Source: Stigmatella erecta (lineage in GTDB: Bacteria > Myxococcota > Myxococcia > Myxococcales > Myxococcaceae). Taken from it: a stretch of 64,000 nt of DNA. Positions 9,625-19,120 of the stretch are shown piece by piece. Made by a program: the position numbers and the translations under genes. Positions within the stretch are counted from its first letter, which is position 1. Each line of letters starts with the position of its first letter. The notes beneath the pieces are model-generated. The model searched no databases. It saw only the letters and a program-made list of their open reading frames with translations, and had not been told where the DNA came from. The stretch covers positions 186,001-250,000 of the forward strand of contig NZ_FOIJ01000010.1 in assembly GCF_900111745.1 (NCBI RefSeq). Reading direction: 5' to 3'.

Positions 9625-10508
9625 GGCGTGAGCAGTCCGGAGGCCGGGGCCTGGGAAGGGAGGTTTTGCAGAAAGTCGTCCACGAGGGCGTTGAAGGATT
9701 GCGAGTGGCTCATGTACGGCAGGTGGCTGGCCTCGCGGAGCACCTCCAGCCGCGCGCCCGGAATGCGCCGCGCCACGTCGCAGGCGTCCGACAGCGGCAC
9801 CAGGTGGTCCCTGGCGCCGTGGAGCACGAGCGTGGGCACCCGGAGCCCCGCCAGGGCGCTCAGGTAGTCCGCGTCCAGGATGTCCCGGAGCCGCCGCAAC
9901 ATCTCCATCGGGGAGAGGCGCCGCGCCTCGCGGACGATTTCCGCGCGGCCTTCGGGGGGCAGGTACCGCCCGCCGAGCACCCGCGCCACGGTGGGGGCGA
10001 AGACAAAGGCGAAAGGCTTGGGAATGCGCACCAGCGTGGACAGGCTCAGCGCCCAGCGCCGCACCCGGTGAACGCTCGTCACCGGCGAGACCAGGACGAG
10101 CGCGCGGACCCGCTCCGGATGTTTCAGGGCGAAGGCCAGGGAGATGAGGCTTCCGAACGAGGAGCCCAGCAAGGCAAAGCGCGGGGGGAGCCCGGCGCTG
10201 GGGTCCGCCAGCGCCTCCAGGTTCCACTGCAAGGGCGTATGGGTGAGCGGCGTGCGCAGCGTGGGCGTCCACAAAAGCAGACGGTGCTCCAGGGCCAGGG
10301 GCGCCAGGGGCGCGAAGGAGCGGCCCGAGGCCCCCAGCCCCGGCAGACACACCACGGTGCGCGAGGGGTCCTGGCTGCCGTGCGGAAAGGTAAACAGGCG
10401 GATGGGCTCGCCGCGCACCCGCCGCTCCTCCATGGGCAGCCCGTAGCCGCGCTGGATGTCCTCCAGCGCCGGGACGAGCGCCGGGGCGTGAGAGGGCACC
10501 TCAAGCAT
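9621..10508 (-). CDS. alpha/beta-hydrolase fold protein (esterase/lipase-like)
   Basis: 295 residues with the alpha/beta hydrolase signature: nucleophile elbow GSSFGS, a late Asp in LHGARDHLVP, and a C-terminal His in LREASHLPYMSH, together a plausible Ser-Asp-His triad. The oxyanion region is VCLPGLGASG. No signal peptide is seen. It overlaps the upstream acyltransferase gene by eight bases and the downstream proline dehydrogenase by four. Pairing of an alpha/beta hydrolase with a DAGAT-type acyltransferase mirrors the fused domains of plant phytyl ester synthases, so a role in acyl-ester lipid turnover is plausible. Substrate unknown. Confidence 0.88.
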
Positions 10509-11361
10509 GGCAGGCCCTCAACAGCAGACGGCGCACGCTGGCGGCCACCCGGTCCCGGAAGGCCTTCAGCCGGTGCTCGGAGGCATCCGGGGGGGGCGGC
10601 TCATGGGGTTCACCCATGGCGAATGTCATACGTACGGGCAGCGGGAGCAGGCCCAATCCCATCACCAACGGCACACGGTATTTGTCCCGCGCGGAGAGTC
10701 TCAGACACAGTCGTTCTTCTCCTGGAGGGTAGAAGAACGTGTCATCCACCCCGAAGCCGGCGAACGGGACGATGGGGACGCCGGCGCGCGCGGCCAGCTT
10801 CACGAAGCCCAGGGCCTGCTCCCAGCGCAGCATGTAGCGGCCCTGGGAGCGCTTGAACACCTCGCGGGCGCCCCCGGGGTAGCAGACCACGAGCTGGCCG
10901 TCGTTGAGCGCCGTCAGGGCATTGGCGGGGGTGCCCTCCACCCCCCCAATCCACGGCAGCACCGTGCGGACCACGGGAATGCGGAAGAAGCCCCGGTCGG
11001 CGAGCCCCAGCGGATAGCGGCCGGTGGCCTGGTGGAGCAGGTGGAAGAAGGCGGGGGTTTCGTATCCCCAGACACCGTGGTTGCCGACCAGCAGCACCGG
11101 CCCGCTCCGGGGCAAGTGCTCTGAGCCCAACAATCGTGCCCGGTGATACATCGCCGACAGGGAGGCGCCCGCCTCGGCCAGCCGGAAGACCGCGCGACGG
11201 GTGGTGACGGACAGAGGTTCCAAGCGGCCTTGAAAATGGGGATGTCTGGCCAGGATGGCCAGCCCCTCCCCCGCGGGAGCGCACAAGCGGACAACCAAGC
11301 ATGCCCTTTGCCGGGGAGTGGACTTAAGGCTGCTTTTTTCCGGGGTTTTTGCCTGACGCAC
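10501..11361 (-). CDS. DAGAT/phytyl-ester-synthase-like acyltransferase
   Basis: 286 residues of the lysophospholipid acyltransferase superfamily. The active-site motif reads VGNHGVWGYE, with His and acidic residue separated by five positions. That is the spacing of the DAGAT/TMEM68/plant PES subgroup rather than the HX4D of PlsC. The second hallmark, CYPGGAREVFK, is also typical of that subgroup. It should transfer an acyl group from acyl-CoA or acyl-ACP to an alcohol such as diacylglycerol or a fatty alcohol. The first gene of a coupled operon with a hydrolase and proline dehydrogenase. The start is a GTG at 11361; the frame gives no strongly placed ATG before residue 70, so the exact N-terminus is uncertain. 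Confidence 0.85.
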   Translation of the reverse strand: MRQAKTPEKSSLKSTPRQRACLVVRLCAPAGEGLAILARHPHFQGRLEPLSVTTRRAVFRLAEAGASLSAMYHRARLLGSEHLPRSGPVLLVGNHGVWGYETPAFFHLLHQATGRYPLGLADRGFFRIPVVRTVLPWIGGVEGTPANALTALNDGQLVVCYPGGAREVFKRSQGRYMLRWEQALGFVKLAARAGVPIVPFAGFGVDDTFFYPPGEERLCLRLSARDKYRVPLVMGLGLLPLPVRMTFAMGEPHEPPPPDASEHRLKAFRDRVAASVRRLLLRACHA

Positions 11362-11434
11362 TGCTCCCAGGCGGGCGGGGTGGGTGTTTCAAGCGGTTGT
11401 CCAAGCTCCTGGGCATGCGGATGGTTGAGAGGCC

Positions 11435-11926
11435 ATGGGCCCTTTCGACATCCTGTCCGAGCAGCACCGCGCGTTGGAGGAGCGTCTGGAGGCCCTCGTC
11501 TCGGAAGAGGGGGGGCCGGAGGACGCGGAGGAGCGCACCCGGGAGCTGGCCGCGCTGATCCGGCTGCACGGGCGGCTGGAGGAGCGCCACCTGCAGCCGC
11601 TGATCCTCCGCTTCGAGGGGCGCGACCGGGCGCGCGAGGAGTTGGAGGATCATCTGACGCTGGGGGAGCTGGCCGAGGAGCTGGAGGAGTTCACCCCGGG
11701 AGGGCCCGAATGGCTGGCACGCCTCACGGCCCTGGAGGATCTGCTGGTGGCGCACGTGCAAGAGGAGGAGGCAGCGCTCTTTCCTCGCATTGCTACATGC
11801 CTGAATGCCCGCGAGGGCGAGGAATTGCTCCGCGCGCTCGAGTCTTCCCGGGAGGCGTTGGGAGGGCTTTGGGGATCATCCCCGGGCGGCCGGCCGGTGC
11901 TGGATGCGCCGCGTTGGGGGCCTTGA
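11435..11926 (+). CDS. hemerythrin HHE-domain protein
   Basis: 163 residues forming a predicted four-helix bundle with the di-iron ligand pattern of HHE proteins: EQHR (His 11), IRLHGRLEERHL, EDHLTLGELAEEL and VAHVQEEEAALFP. Such proteins bind oxygen, sense oxygen or NO, or store iron. It is divergent from the acyltransferase operon with only about 70 bases between starts. A soluble cytoplasmic protein by composition. The exact role is not indicated by context. Confidence 0.85.
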   Translation: MGPFDILSEQHRALEERLEALVSEEGGPEDAEERTRELAALIRLHGRLEERHLQPLILRFEGRDRAREELEDHLTLGELAEELEEFTPGGPEWLARLTALEDLLVAHVQEEEAALFPRIATCLNAREGEELLRALESSREALGGLWGSSPGGRPVLDAPRWGP

Positions 11927-12001
11927 GCCACGTCAGGCTGATGCGGCTCATGTGACAATGCCTCAAAAGACAATCGACAATTGCGCGCGTGACAGATATT
12001 G

Positions 12002-12033
12002 AAGCGCCTGGAACAGTTGGAAGCGCTTTTTTA
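12002..12033 (+). terminator. weak rho-independent terminator candidate
   Basis: AAGCGC (12002-12007) can pair with GCGCTT (12023-12028), followed directly by four more T. The stem is only six base pairs and the loop 15, so termination would be inefficient. It lies between the hemerythrin and AT-hook genes. Confidence 0.3.
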
Positions 12034-12075
12034 CCTGTCTCAAGCACACATTTCTGCACAAGAGGTTGTCCGCGC

Positions 12076-12603
12076 ATGTCTGTCGACAAAGCTTTCCGTG
12101 AAATGATCCGTAACGAGATCGAGGTTCAGCTCAAGCCCCTGCGGGCGGTGGTGTCGCGCCTGGAGGCCGGCACGGCGGACCTGGAGTCGCTGCGCAGCGT
12201 GGTGGAGCGGCTGGCGCCGGTGGCGCAGGCCATCTCGCCGCTCTTCGGCACGCAGGCGCCCAAGACGGGCAAGCGTCCCCCGGGCCGTCCGCCGCGCGCC
12301 GCGGCGCCCGCCGCGTCGAGCGCTTCGAGCTCCTCGGGCTCCACCGGCAAGCGCCGGGGCCGCAAGCCTTCCGAGGATGGCGCGCGCGAGTGCGCGATCC
12401 GCGGCTGCGGCTCGCCGAGCCGGACCAAGGGCTACTGCGCGGCGCACTACCAGAAGCTGCGCATGCTGACGAAGACCAACCGCCGCCCGAGCGCGTGGGT
12501 GGATTACGCGCCGGCCAACAGCGTCGAGGACGTGAAGCTGCCGCGTGGCCGCGCCGCCGCCAAGGCGCTCGCCGAGGCCGCCCAGAATGGTGGCGCGTCG
12601 TAA
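12076..12603 (+). CDS. AT-hook / zinc-knuckle protein (putative DNA-binding)
   Basis: 175 residues. An N-terminal helical region (about 1-60) is followed by a basic linker with two AT-hook-like cores (KRPPGRPPRAA and GKRRGRKPSED), which bind the minor groove of A/T-rich DNA. Then comes a small metal-binding motif, CAIRGCGSPSRTKGYCAAHY (CX4C...CX2H), and a basic tail. ATG 12076 has AGAGG ten bases upstream. Probably nucleoid-associated or a transcription cofactor; myxobacteria are rich in such AT-hook proteins. No partner gene is evident. Confidence 0.75.
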   Translation: MSVDKAFREMIRNEIEVQLKPLRAVVSRLEAGTADLESLRSVVERLAPVAQAISPLFGTQAPKTGKRPPGRPPRAAAPAASSASSSSGSTGKRRGRKPSEDGARECAIRGCGSPSRTKGYCAAHYQKLRMLTKTNRRPSAWVDYAPANSVEDVKLPRGRAAAKALAEAAQNGGAS

Positions 12604-12787
12604 AGCAGGCGTCTGTAGACCTGAACAATTGAGCAGTCTTTGAGCGGTCCATTCGTGGGCAAATCCTCTCGCCGTCCGTGAGGAGATGTTCCGGAGGAAA
12701 GCTCTCTGGGGAGCGCGGCCCTGTCTCTCCTGGCGGCCGCGTTACCCCCCCACCCACCATTGCGCGCAGCGGCGTGGCGGAGCATGA

Positions 12788-13663
12788 ATGCCACCCATGA
12801 ACAAGCGCGAGATGGAGCCAGGCATCGTCACGGAGCTGGCGGGCCACACCACCTACGGTGAGTATCTGCAGCTGGACCGGTTGTTGGCCGCGCAGGTGCC
12901 CCGCTCTCAACCCCCCCATCACGATGAGATGTTGTTCATCGTCCAGCATCAGACGAGCGAGCTGTGGATGAAGCTGCTCATCCACGAGCTGACGGCGTGC
13001 ATCCGGTATGTGCAGGCGGACAAGCTGGAGCCCTCGTTCAAGATTTTCGCGCGCGTGGGGCAAATCCAGCGGATGCTCTTCGAGCAGTGGAGCGTGCTGG
13101 AGACGCTCACCCCCAACGAGTACCTGGAGTTCCGCGCCGCGCTGGGCCACGCCTCGGGCTTCCAGAGCTTCCAGTATCACGCGCTGGAGATGCTCCTGGG
13201 GATGAAGGACGCCAAGACGCTCAAGCCCTTCGTGCACGTGCCGGCGCAGCACGCCGAGCTGGAGCGGCTCCTGGAGTCTCCCAGCCTGTATGACGAGTTT
13301 TTGCGCCACCTGGCGCGCATGGGGCACCCGGTGCCGCAGGACCGGTCGCAGCGCGACTGGCGCCAGCCGTATGAGAAGAGCGACGGGGTGATGGAGGTGT
13401 TCCGCCGCATCTACGAGAACACCGAGCGTTACTGGGACGCATACGAGATGTGCGAGAAGCTGGTGGACACCGAGGAGCGGTTCCAGCTCTGGCGTTACCG
13501 TCACATGATGACAGTGATGCGCATCATCGGGTTCAAGCAGGGCACGGGGGGCTCCTCGGGGGTGAACTTCCTGCGCAAGGCGTTGGACATCCGTTTCTTC
13601 CCGGAGCTGTGGGACGTGCGCACCGAGCTGGCGCCGCCCCCCGTGCGCCGCTCTCCTGCCTAG
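12788..13663 (+). CDS. kynA: tryptophan 2,3-dioxygenase
   Basis: Heme enzyme that opens the indole ring of L-tryptophan to N-formylkynurenine, the first step of the kynurenine pathway. The 291-residue length is normal. Substrate-pocket motif FIVQHQTSELWMKL (about residues 50-63) and the heme-ligand segment YRHMMTVMRIIGFKQGTGG (His about 238) are intact. ATG 12788 has GGAG five bases upstream; ATG 12797 is an alternative. It stands alone here: no kynureninase or formamidase gene is in the window. In myxobacteria kynurenine products can also feed secondary metabolism. Confidence 0.97.
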   Translation: MPPMNKREMEPGIVTELAGHTTYGEYLQLDRLLAAQVPRSQPPHHDEMLFIVQHQTSELWMKLLIHELTACIRYVQADKLEPSFKIFARVGQIQRMLFEQWSVLETLTPNEYLEFRAALGHASGFQSFQYHALEMLLGMKDAKTLKPFVHVPAQHAELERLLESPSLYDEFLRHLARMGHPVPQDRSQRDWRQPYEKSDGVMEVFRRIYENTERYWDAYEMCEKLVDTEERFQLWRYRHMMTVMRIIGFKQGTGGSSGVNFLRKALDIRFFPELWDVRTELAPPPVRRSPA

Positions 13664-13757
13664 GTGCCCGAGGGGCGAGCCCCGCCCGCGCCCTGCCCGG
13701 GCGGGCGCTGTGCCCTAGTTTGGAAGCCTGGACCGCTGTCTGAAGAGGGACACCGCC

Positions 13758-13931
13758 ATGGCCGAACACGACAGACCGAAGCAAGAGCCCGCCCTGCCCG
13801 AGGACGAGGGCGGCCCCCAGCGCCAGGCCGGCGACCGGCCGGTGCCCACCCCCGGACACATCGGCCATGTGCCCGATGATGCGCCGGGGCCCGGCAAGCC
13901 CGTTGTGTTTCCGCCGCGCGAGCCGCGTTGA
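13758..13931 (+). CDS. small acidic/Pro-rich protein, 57 residues
   Basis: Begins MAEHDRPKQEPALPEDEG, contains PTPGHIGHVPDDAPGPGK and ends PREPR. It is hydrophilic and probably disordered. ATG 13758 has GAGGG about eight bases before it, and third codon positions are almost all G or C. It lies between kynA and a secreted protein gene on the same strand. Function unknown; the case rests on ribosome binding site and codon bias. Confidence 0.5.
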   Translation: MAEHDRPKQEPALPEDEGGPQRQAGDRPVPTPGHIGHVPDDAPGPGKPVVFPPREPR

Positions 13932-13993
13932 GTGGCGAGCGTTGCGCGGCGGCGGGGCTCGGCCTGGGGGGGAGGCTTTGATAGACCCGGGCC

Positions 13994-14749
13994 ATGTTCC
14001 CGCTCGCCGTGGTTCTGGCCGTGCTCGCCGCCCCTCCACCGGCCGTCACGGCGTGGGCCCAGGCGGCGTGCCCGCTGCCCCCCCGGGAGGCGGCCTCCAA
14101 CGCGGAGTTCAAGGTTCAGCAGGCCGAGCGGGTGGCGTGTCTCGAGCGCGCGATGAACCGGGAGCTCGACAAGGTGTTGCGCCCGCTCCAGAAGAAGGAT
14201 GCCGCCGCGCTCGCGGAGTGGATGGGCTTGCAGTCAGACTTCCACCGCTGGGCCCGCGAGGCGTGTGCCACGGTGGAGGATGCGCGGTGGATTCACCTGC
14301 GCACCGGCGCCCGCTCCATGGGCACCTCGTACGGCAGCGCCGAGCGTGAGTGTCTCCAGGCCCAGTATGCCTGGCGCGGCTTCTTCGCCGGGGGCTGGAG
14401 CCGGGGCGAGTGGAAGGTCCTCTTCGCCGTGCTCGAGGCCTCCGCGCGGCAGGGGCCCCGGCGCCAGGAGGCGCTGAGCCAATACACCCAGCGCGCGGAG
14501 GCCGCCGCCCGGCGCGCCCCCGCCAAAGCCGCGCAGCAGGACACGCCCTCGCGCTCCCTCTCCCCGGAGGAGTGGGCGCGGCACCTGGACCGGTTGAGCC
14601 GCCTCGCCCACGGGCCGCAGGCGCTCGCCGGGCGCCAATGCGCCCTGATGCCCAAGCCCCCCCCGTCCTGCGCGCCGCTGCTCGTGTCTGGTTTCATGGA
14701 CCCCCTGGACTTCCAGGGAGTGCTCGACACGTCCTCGGACACGCGCTGA
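13994..14749 (+). CDS. secreted protein with LprI/DUF1311-like N-terminal half
   Basis: 251 residues with a signal peptide (MFPLAVVLAVLAAPP, cleavage near AWAQA). The segment after it (about residues 25-125) has the Cys-containing, helical CLERAMNRELDKVL...W...LQ pattern of LprI-type lysozyme-inhibitor-like proteins (DUF1311), with paired Cys near residues 50, 91 and 117. The C-terminal half is Ala/Arg-rich with two further Cys. Expected in the periplasm. The family link is moderate; it could simply be a small secreted helical protein. Confidence 0.7.
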   Translation: MFPLAVVLAVLAAPPPAVTAWAQAACPLPPREAASNAEFKVQQAERVACLERAMNRELDKVLRPLQKKDAAALAEWMGLQSDFHRWAREACATVEDARWIHLRTGARSMGTSYGSAERECLQAQYAWRGFFAGGWSRGEWKVLFAVLEASARQGPRRQEALSQYTQRAEAAARRAPAKAAQQDTPSRSLSPEEWARHLDRLSRLAHGPQALAGRQCALMPKPPPSCAPLLVSGFMDPLDFQGVLDTSSDTR

Positions 14750-14784
14750 GCCGGATGCCGCGGCGTGTCGTCTCGGGGCGTGGG

Positions 14785-14836
14785 CGGGCCCCCCGCGAAG
14801 GCCGTGTCCGGGGGCCCGGCACAAAGGTTTTTCTCT
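14785..14836 (+). terminator. probable terminator after the LprI-like gene
   Basis: CGGGCCCCC (14785-14793) pairs perfectly with GGGGGCCCG (14810-14818), followed within ten bases by a T-rich run (tttttctcttt). The short gap before the T run weakens it. Confidence 0.45.
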
Positions 14837-14957
14837 TTACAGAGAGGTGAAACCTCGACTTGTGTGCGCGCGCTGATAATGAGCCGGGGAGGCCGGTCCC
14901 TTGGGGCTCCGAGGACTGCCTTCCAGCGCCGACGCCACTGTCTCAAGGGATGACTGT

Positions 14958-16871
14958 ATGAACCAACCCACTTTTCTGCCCACTCGACCGTTGATGCGGT
15001 TGAGCCTTCTCTCCGCGCTGGCGTTGAGCACCTCCGCGCTGGCCCAGCCCGCCGGCTTGCCGGAGTTCGAGGTGGAGCGCCTCGAGTTCAATCCCAGTGG
15101 CGCGGGCTCCCTGGTGCTGGGCACCGGCCAGCTGCTGCCCGGCGAGCGCTTCCGCTTCGCCCTCATTGGCCACTACGAGAACCGGCCCCTCACCCCGTCC
15201 GTGGCGGATGTGAATGGGGAGAATGGCTTCCGCGAGGTGCCGCTGATCACCCACCGCACCACCGCGCACCTGCTGGCCGCCTACGGCCTGGGGGGCAACC
15301 TGGAAGTTGGGTTGCAGGTGCCCGTCATCCTCAGCAATGAGCAGGGCAACCTGGCCAACACGCCCTTCGGCACGCCCGAGGGCGGCCTGAAGCTGGGCAC
15401 CCCGCTGGCCACCTTCAACATCGGCGTGCTCTCCCAGTCCGAGACCATTCCGGTGGATCTGGCCGCCGGCGTGAGCATGGGCCTGCCGCTGGGCAGCGAC
15501 CAGGCGCTGGCGCGCGAGAGCGGGCTGCGCGCCATTCCGCGCATCATGGTGGGCCGCGAGAGCGAGGGGTTCCGCACCGGCTTCGAGCTCGGCGCCGCGC
15601 TGCGCCCGCGCGTCACCATCGGCGCGGGGGAGAGCAGCGAGGCGTACAACACGCTGCGCCTGGGCACCTCCGTGGCCACCGTGGGCGAGGGCGTGCGCTA
15701 CGAGGGCAACCTGCTGCTGAACATCCCCTTCGGCACCGAGTCGCTGTCCGCCGAGGCGCTGGCGGGCGTGCGCAGCCCCATGTCCAGCGATGTCGAGGTG
15801 TTCGCCATGGGCGGCATGGGCTTCGGCGGCACGCTGGGCACCCCGGACTTCCGCGTCATCCTCGGCGCGGCCTACGGCGGCATGCCCGCGCGCTGCGTGG
15901 CCGGCGGCAAGCACTCGCCCGCGCAGTGCCCGGACCTGGATGACGACGGCGACAACGTGAAGAACCGCGACGACTCCTGCCCCACCGAGGGCGGGAAGGT
16001 GGACACCAAGGGGTGCCCGCTCGCGGATTCCGACAAGGATGGCGTCGAGGACGCGGCCGACAAGTGCCCGCAGGTGGCCGGGACGGCTTCCTCCCAGGGC
16101 TGCCCGGACAAGGACGGCGACGGCGTGCAGGATGCCGAGGACAAGTGCCCGGCCGCCGCGGGCCCCGCCGCGAACCAGGGCTGCCCGGACAAGGACGGCG
16201 ACGGCATCGAGGACTCGGCCGACCGCTGCCCGGCCGAGGCCGGCCCCGCCGAGCGCCAGGGCTGCCCCACCAAGGACGCGGACAATGACGGCGTGCTGGA
16301 TGAGCAGGACTCCTGCCCCAGCGAGGCGGGCCTGCCCGAGCTGAAGGGCTGCCCGGCCAAGGACGCGGACAACGACACGCTGGCCGACCACCTGGACAAC
16401 TGCCCCAACGAGGCGGGCCCCGTGGACAACCAGGGCTGCCCCGCCAAGCAGAAGCAGCTGGTGGCCATCCGGCAGGACCGCATCGAAATCAAGGAAGCCG
16501 TCTACTTCGACAGCGGCAAGGCGACCATCCAGGCCCGCTCCAACGCGCTGCTCGACCAGATGGCCAAGCTGCTGAACGAGCACCCCGAGATCGTCTCCGT
16601 GCTCATCGAGGGCCACACGGACAACAGCGGCGCGGCCGACTTCAACCGCACCCTGTCCAAGCAGCGCGCGGACACCGTGCGTGACTACCTCGTGAAGAAG
16701 GGCGTGGCCACCGAGCGCCTGGAGACCCAGGGCTTCGGTCCGGACCGCCCGGTGCAGCCGAACACCACCCCCGCGGGCCGCACCGCCAACCGCCGCGTGG
16801 ACTTCATCACCCGCTACGCGAACGCCGAGCCGGCCGCCGCCACCCCGGAGCAGCAGCCGCAGCTGCCGTAA
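14958..16871 (+). CDS. OmpA-family outer-membrane protein with thrombospondin type 3 repeats
   Basis: 637 residues. A signal peptide (hydrophobic LSLLSALALSTSALA, cleavage near ALAQ) precedes a beta-rich domain of about 290 residues, probably an outer-membrane barrel. From about residue 325 to 497 come calcium-binding type 3 repeats of the form DxDxDGxxDxxDxCP (for example DKDGDGVQDAEDKCP). The C-terminal OmpA peptidoglycan-binding domain (about 508-625) includes EGHTDNSGAADFNRTLSKQR. It should link outer membrane and cell wall. ATG 14958 has AAGGGA seven bases upstream; the frame is open back to 14901. A paralogue follows downstream, after a terminator. Confidence 0.93.
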   Translation: MNQPTFLPTRPLMRLSLLSALALSTSALAQPAGLPEFEVERLEFNPSGAGSLVLGTGQLLPGERFRFALIGHYENRPLTPSVADVNGENGFREVPLITHRTTAHLLAAYGLGGNLEVGLQVPVILSNEQGNLANTPFGTPEGGLKLGTPLATFNIGVLSQSETIPVDLAAGVSMGLPLGSDQALARESGLRAIPRIMVGRESEGFRTGFELGAALRPRVTIGAGESSEAYNTLRLGTSVATVGEGVRYEGNLLLNIPFGTESLSAEALAGVRSPMSSDVEVFAMGGMGFGGTLGTPDFRVILGAAYGGMPARCVAGGKHSPAQCPDLDDDGDNVKNRDDSCPTEGGKVDTKGCPLADSDKDGVEDAADKCPQVAGTASSQGCPDKDGDGVQDAEDKCPAAAGPAANQGCPDKDGDGIEDSADRCPAEAGPAERQGCPTKDADNDGVLDEQDSCPSEAGLPELKGCPAKDADNDTLADHLDNCPNEAGPVDNQGCPAKQKQLVAIRQDRIEIKEAVYFDSGKATIQARSNALLDQMAKLLNEHPEIVSVLIEGHTDNSGAADFNRTLSKQRADTVRDYLVKKGVATERLETQGFGPDRPVQPNTTPAGRTANRRVDFITRYANAEPAAATPEQQPQLP

Positions 16872-16904
16872 GCCCGGCATAGCCAGGGTATCGTGAGTAA
16901 TCAG

Positions 16905-16955
16905 AAGGCCGAGGTTCGCTGCCCCGACGGGCGAGCGGCCTCGGCCTTTGTTTAT
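16905..16955 (+). terminator. rho-independent terminator after first OmpA gene
   Basis: AAGGCCGAGG (16905-16914) pairs perfectly with CCTCGGCCTT (16939-16948), with further pairing in the interior, and is followed by TGTTTATA. It separates the two OmpA-like genes into different transcripts. Confidence 0.8.
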
Positions 16956-17182
16956 ACTAGAGAGGGCTTGCCTCTTCGCGACCTCCCCAGGCGGGCAGGG
17001 TAGGCTTTCTGTGGATGTTGGAATCTTCCCTAGACACCCGGTACGGCCCCGGGTCTGCTGGTGGCCGCCGACCCCGGGGGGCGGGTACGAAGCACATGCC
17101 GATTCCAGACCGATGTGCCGCTTTGCCTTCGGACACCAAGGGCTCATGCCCGCCTCATTTCTTCTGCAGGAAGAACCACGAC
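16956..17182 (+). promoter_or_regulatory. leader/promoter region of the second OmpA operon
   Basis: Part of a 311-base gap between the OmpA paralogues. After the terminator it holds a long GC-rich stretch with a possible CCGGGTC/GACCCCGG hairpin around 17050-17085. No convincing -35/-10 pair or small gene was found. The ATG at 17183 has AGGAAG about ten bases upstream. Confidence 0.35.
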
Positions 17183-19102
17183 ATGATTGATGCTTTGCTC
17201 TCCACGGACCCGTCGCGGGCTCCCGGCCGCCGTGCGCGTTGGGGTGGTCTCCGCTCCCTGCCCGCGCTGGCGGGTTGTCTTCTGCCGCTGCTGAGCGCCA
17301 CCGCGCTGGCTCAGCCCGCGGGGTTGCCCGAGATTGAAATCGAGCGCCTGACGCTGAACCCCAGCGGCGCGGGCTCGCTGGTGCTGGGCACCGGTGAGCT
17401 GCTGCGGGGCGGGGGCTACCGGTTCTCCCTCACGGGCCACTACGAGAATGATCCGCTCGTGCTCTTCGAGGGCGACGCGCGCGTGGGCCCCGTGGTGCAG
17501 CACCGCGTGACGGGCCACCTGGCGGGCGCGTATGGCCTGACGGACTGGTTGGAAGTGCAGCTGCAGGTGCCCGTGCTGGTGTTGCAGCGTGGAGAGGACC
17601 TGACGGCGCGGGGCGTGGGCCGGCCCGAGGAGGGGCTGTCGCTGGGCACCCCGTCGGTGGGGCTGCGGCTGGGGCTGCTGTCTCAGGAGGATGGGGATGC
17701 GCTGGATTTGGCGGTGGGCGCGAACCTGGGGCTGCCGGTGGGCAACGCCGATGCGCTCGCACGGGAGCCCTCGCTGAGGGTCACCCCGAGCGTGATGCTG
17801 GGCCGGCGCCTGGGCTTCCTGCGGGCCTCGCTCGACGCGGGGGCGCTGCTGCGCAAGCGCACCCTCTTCAGTGATGACGCCGATGTGCGCGACGAGGTGG
17901 GCGACGCGATCCGCCTGGGCGCGACGCTGGCCACCACGGGCGAGGGGCTTCGCGGGGAAGTGGATGTCATTGGCCTGATTCCCTTCCGGCGCGAGGGGGA
18001 GAGCATCGAGGCGCTGGCCGGCTTGCGGCTGCCCTTGGGCCGCCACGTCGAGGCCTATGCGCTGGGCGGGGTGGGCTTTGGGGATTCGCCCGGTACGCCC
18101 ACCTTCCGTGGCCTGGTGGGCCTGGCGATTGGCAGCGGCGCCCCGGTGGCGTGCGTGGCGGGGGGCAACCACACGCCCTCGCAGTGCCCGGACCTGGATG
18201 ACGACGAGGACGGGGTGAAGAACCGGAACGATGCGTGCCCCGAGGAGGGCGGCGAGGTGGATGCGCGGGGCTGCCCCGAGCACGAGGTGGACTCGGACGG
18301 GGACGGCATCCTGGATGTGCGGGATGCGTGCCCCACGGTGGCCGGCGAGCCCGTACACCAGGGCTGCCCGGACACCGACAAGGACGGCATCCCGGACGAG
18401 GCGGACGCTTGTCCCGCGGCGCCGGGCCTGGCGGCGTTCAAGGGCTGCCCGGACACGGACCGGGACGGGCTCCAGGATTCGCAGGACGCGTGCCCCACGG
18501 AGGCGGGTCCCGCGAACCGCAAGGGCTGCCCGTCCAAGGACACGGACGGGGACGGCGTGCTGGACGAGCAGGATGCCTGCCCGGGCGAGGCGGGCCTGCG
18601 GGAACTGAAGGGCTGCCCGGCCAAGGACACGGACAACGACACGGTGGCGGACCACCTGGACAACTGCCCGAACGAGGCGGGCCCGGCGAACAACCAGGGC
18701 TGCCCGGCCAAGCAGAAGCAGCTGGTGGCCATCCGGCAGGACCGCCTCGACATCAAGGACACGGTCTACTTCGACAGCGGCAAGGCGACCATCCAGCGCC
18801 GCAGCTTCAAGCTGCTGGATCAGGTGGCCAAGCTGCTGAAGGAGCACCCGGAGCTGGAGCAGGTCACCATCGAGGGCCACACGGACAACGTGGGCAAGCC
18901 CGAGGCGAACCTCCGGCTGTCCCAGCACCGCGCCGAGGCGGTGAAGGACTACCTGGCCCGCAAGGGCGTGGCGCCGCAGCGTCTGGAAGCGAAGGGCTAC
19001 GGGCAGGAGCGGCCCATTGCCCCCAACACGACCCCGAAGGGGCGGTCCATCAACCGCCGCGTCGAATTCCTCACCACGACCCGCGAGGGCGCACAGCAGT
19101 AA
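17183..19102 (+). CDS. OmpA-family outer-membrane protein with thrombospondin type 3 repeats (paralogue)
   Basis: 639 residues and a clear paralogue of the gene at 14958: both mature proteins begin AQPAGLPE and continue with a shared SGAGSLVLGTG block. Signal peptide, N-terminal beta domain, Asp-rich type 3 repeats (about 336-510, for example DTDGDGVLDEQDACP) and an OmpA domain (about 520-632, EGHTDNVGKPEANLRLSQHR) are in the same order. The repeat and OmpA regions are closest; the barrel part has diverged. Only 18 bases separate it from the Ig-array gene, so the two are probably co-transcribed, suggesting a cell-wall-anchored outer-membrane partner for that surface protein. Confidence 0.93.
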   Translation: MIDALLSTDPSRAPGRRARWGGLRSLPALAGCLLPLLSATALAQPAGLPEIEIERLTLNPSGAGSLVLGTGELLRGGGYRFSLTGHYENDPLVLFEGDARVGPVVQHRVTGHLAGAYGLTDWLEVQLQVPVLVLQRGEDLTARGVGRPEEGLSLGTPSVGLRLGLLSQEDGDALDLAVGANLGLPVGNADALAREPSLRVTPSVMLGRRLGFLRASLDAGALLRKRTLFSDDADVRDEVGDAIRLGATLATTGEGLRGEVDVIGLIPFRREGESIEALAGLRLPLGRHVEAYALGGVGFGDSPGTPTFRGLVGLAIGSGAPVACVAGGNHTPSQCPDLDDDEDGVKNRNDACPEEGGEVDARGCPEHEVDSDGDGILDVRDACPTVAGEPVHQGCPDTDKDGIPDEADACPAAPGLAAFKGCPDTDRDGLQDSQDACPTEAGPANRKGCPSKDTDGDGVLDEQDACPGEAGLRELKGCPAKDTDNDTVADHLDNCPNEAGPANNQGCPAKQKQLVAIRQDRLDIKDTVYFDSGKATIQRRSFKLLDQVAKLLKEHPELEQVTIEGHTDNVGKPEANLRLSQHRAEAVKDYLARKGVAPQRLEAKGYGQERPIAPNTTPKGRSINRRVEFLTTTREGAQQ

Positions 19103-19120
19103 TCGCGGGAGACGACCCAC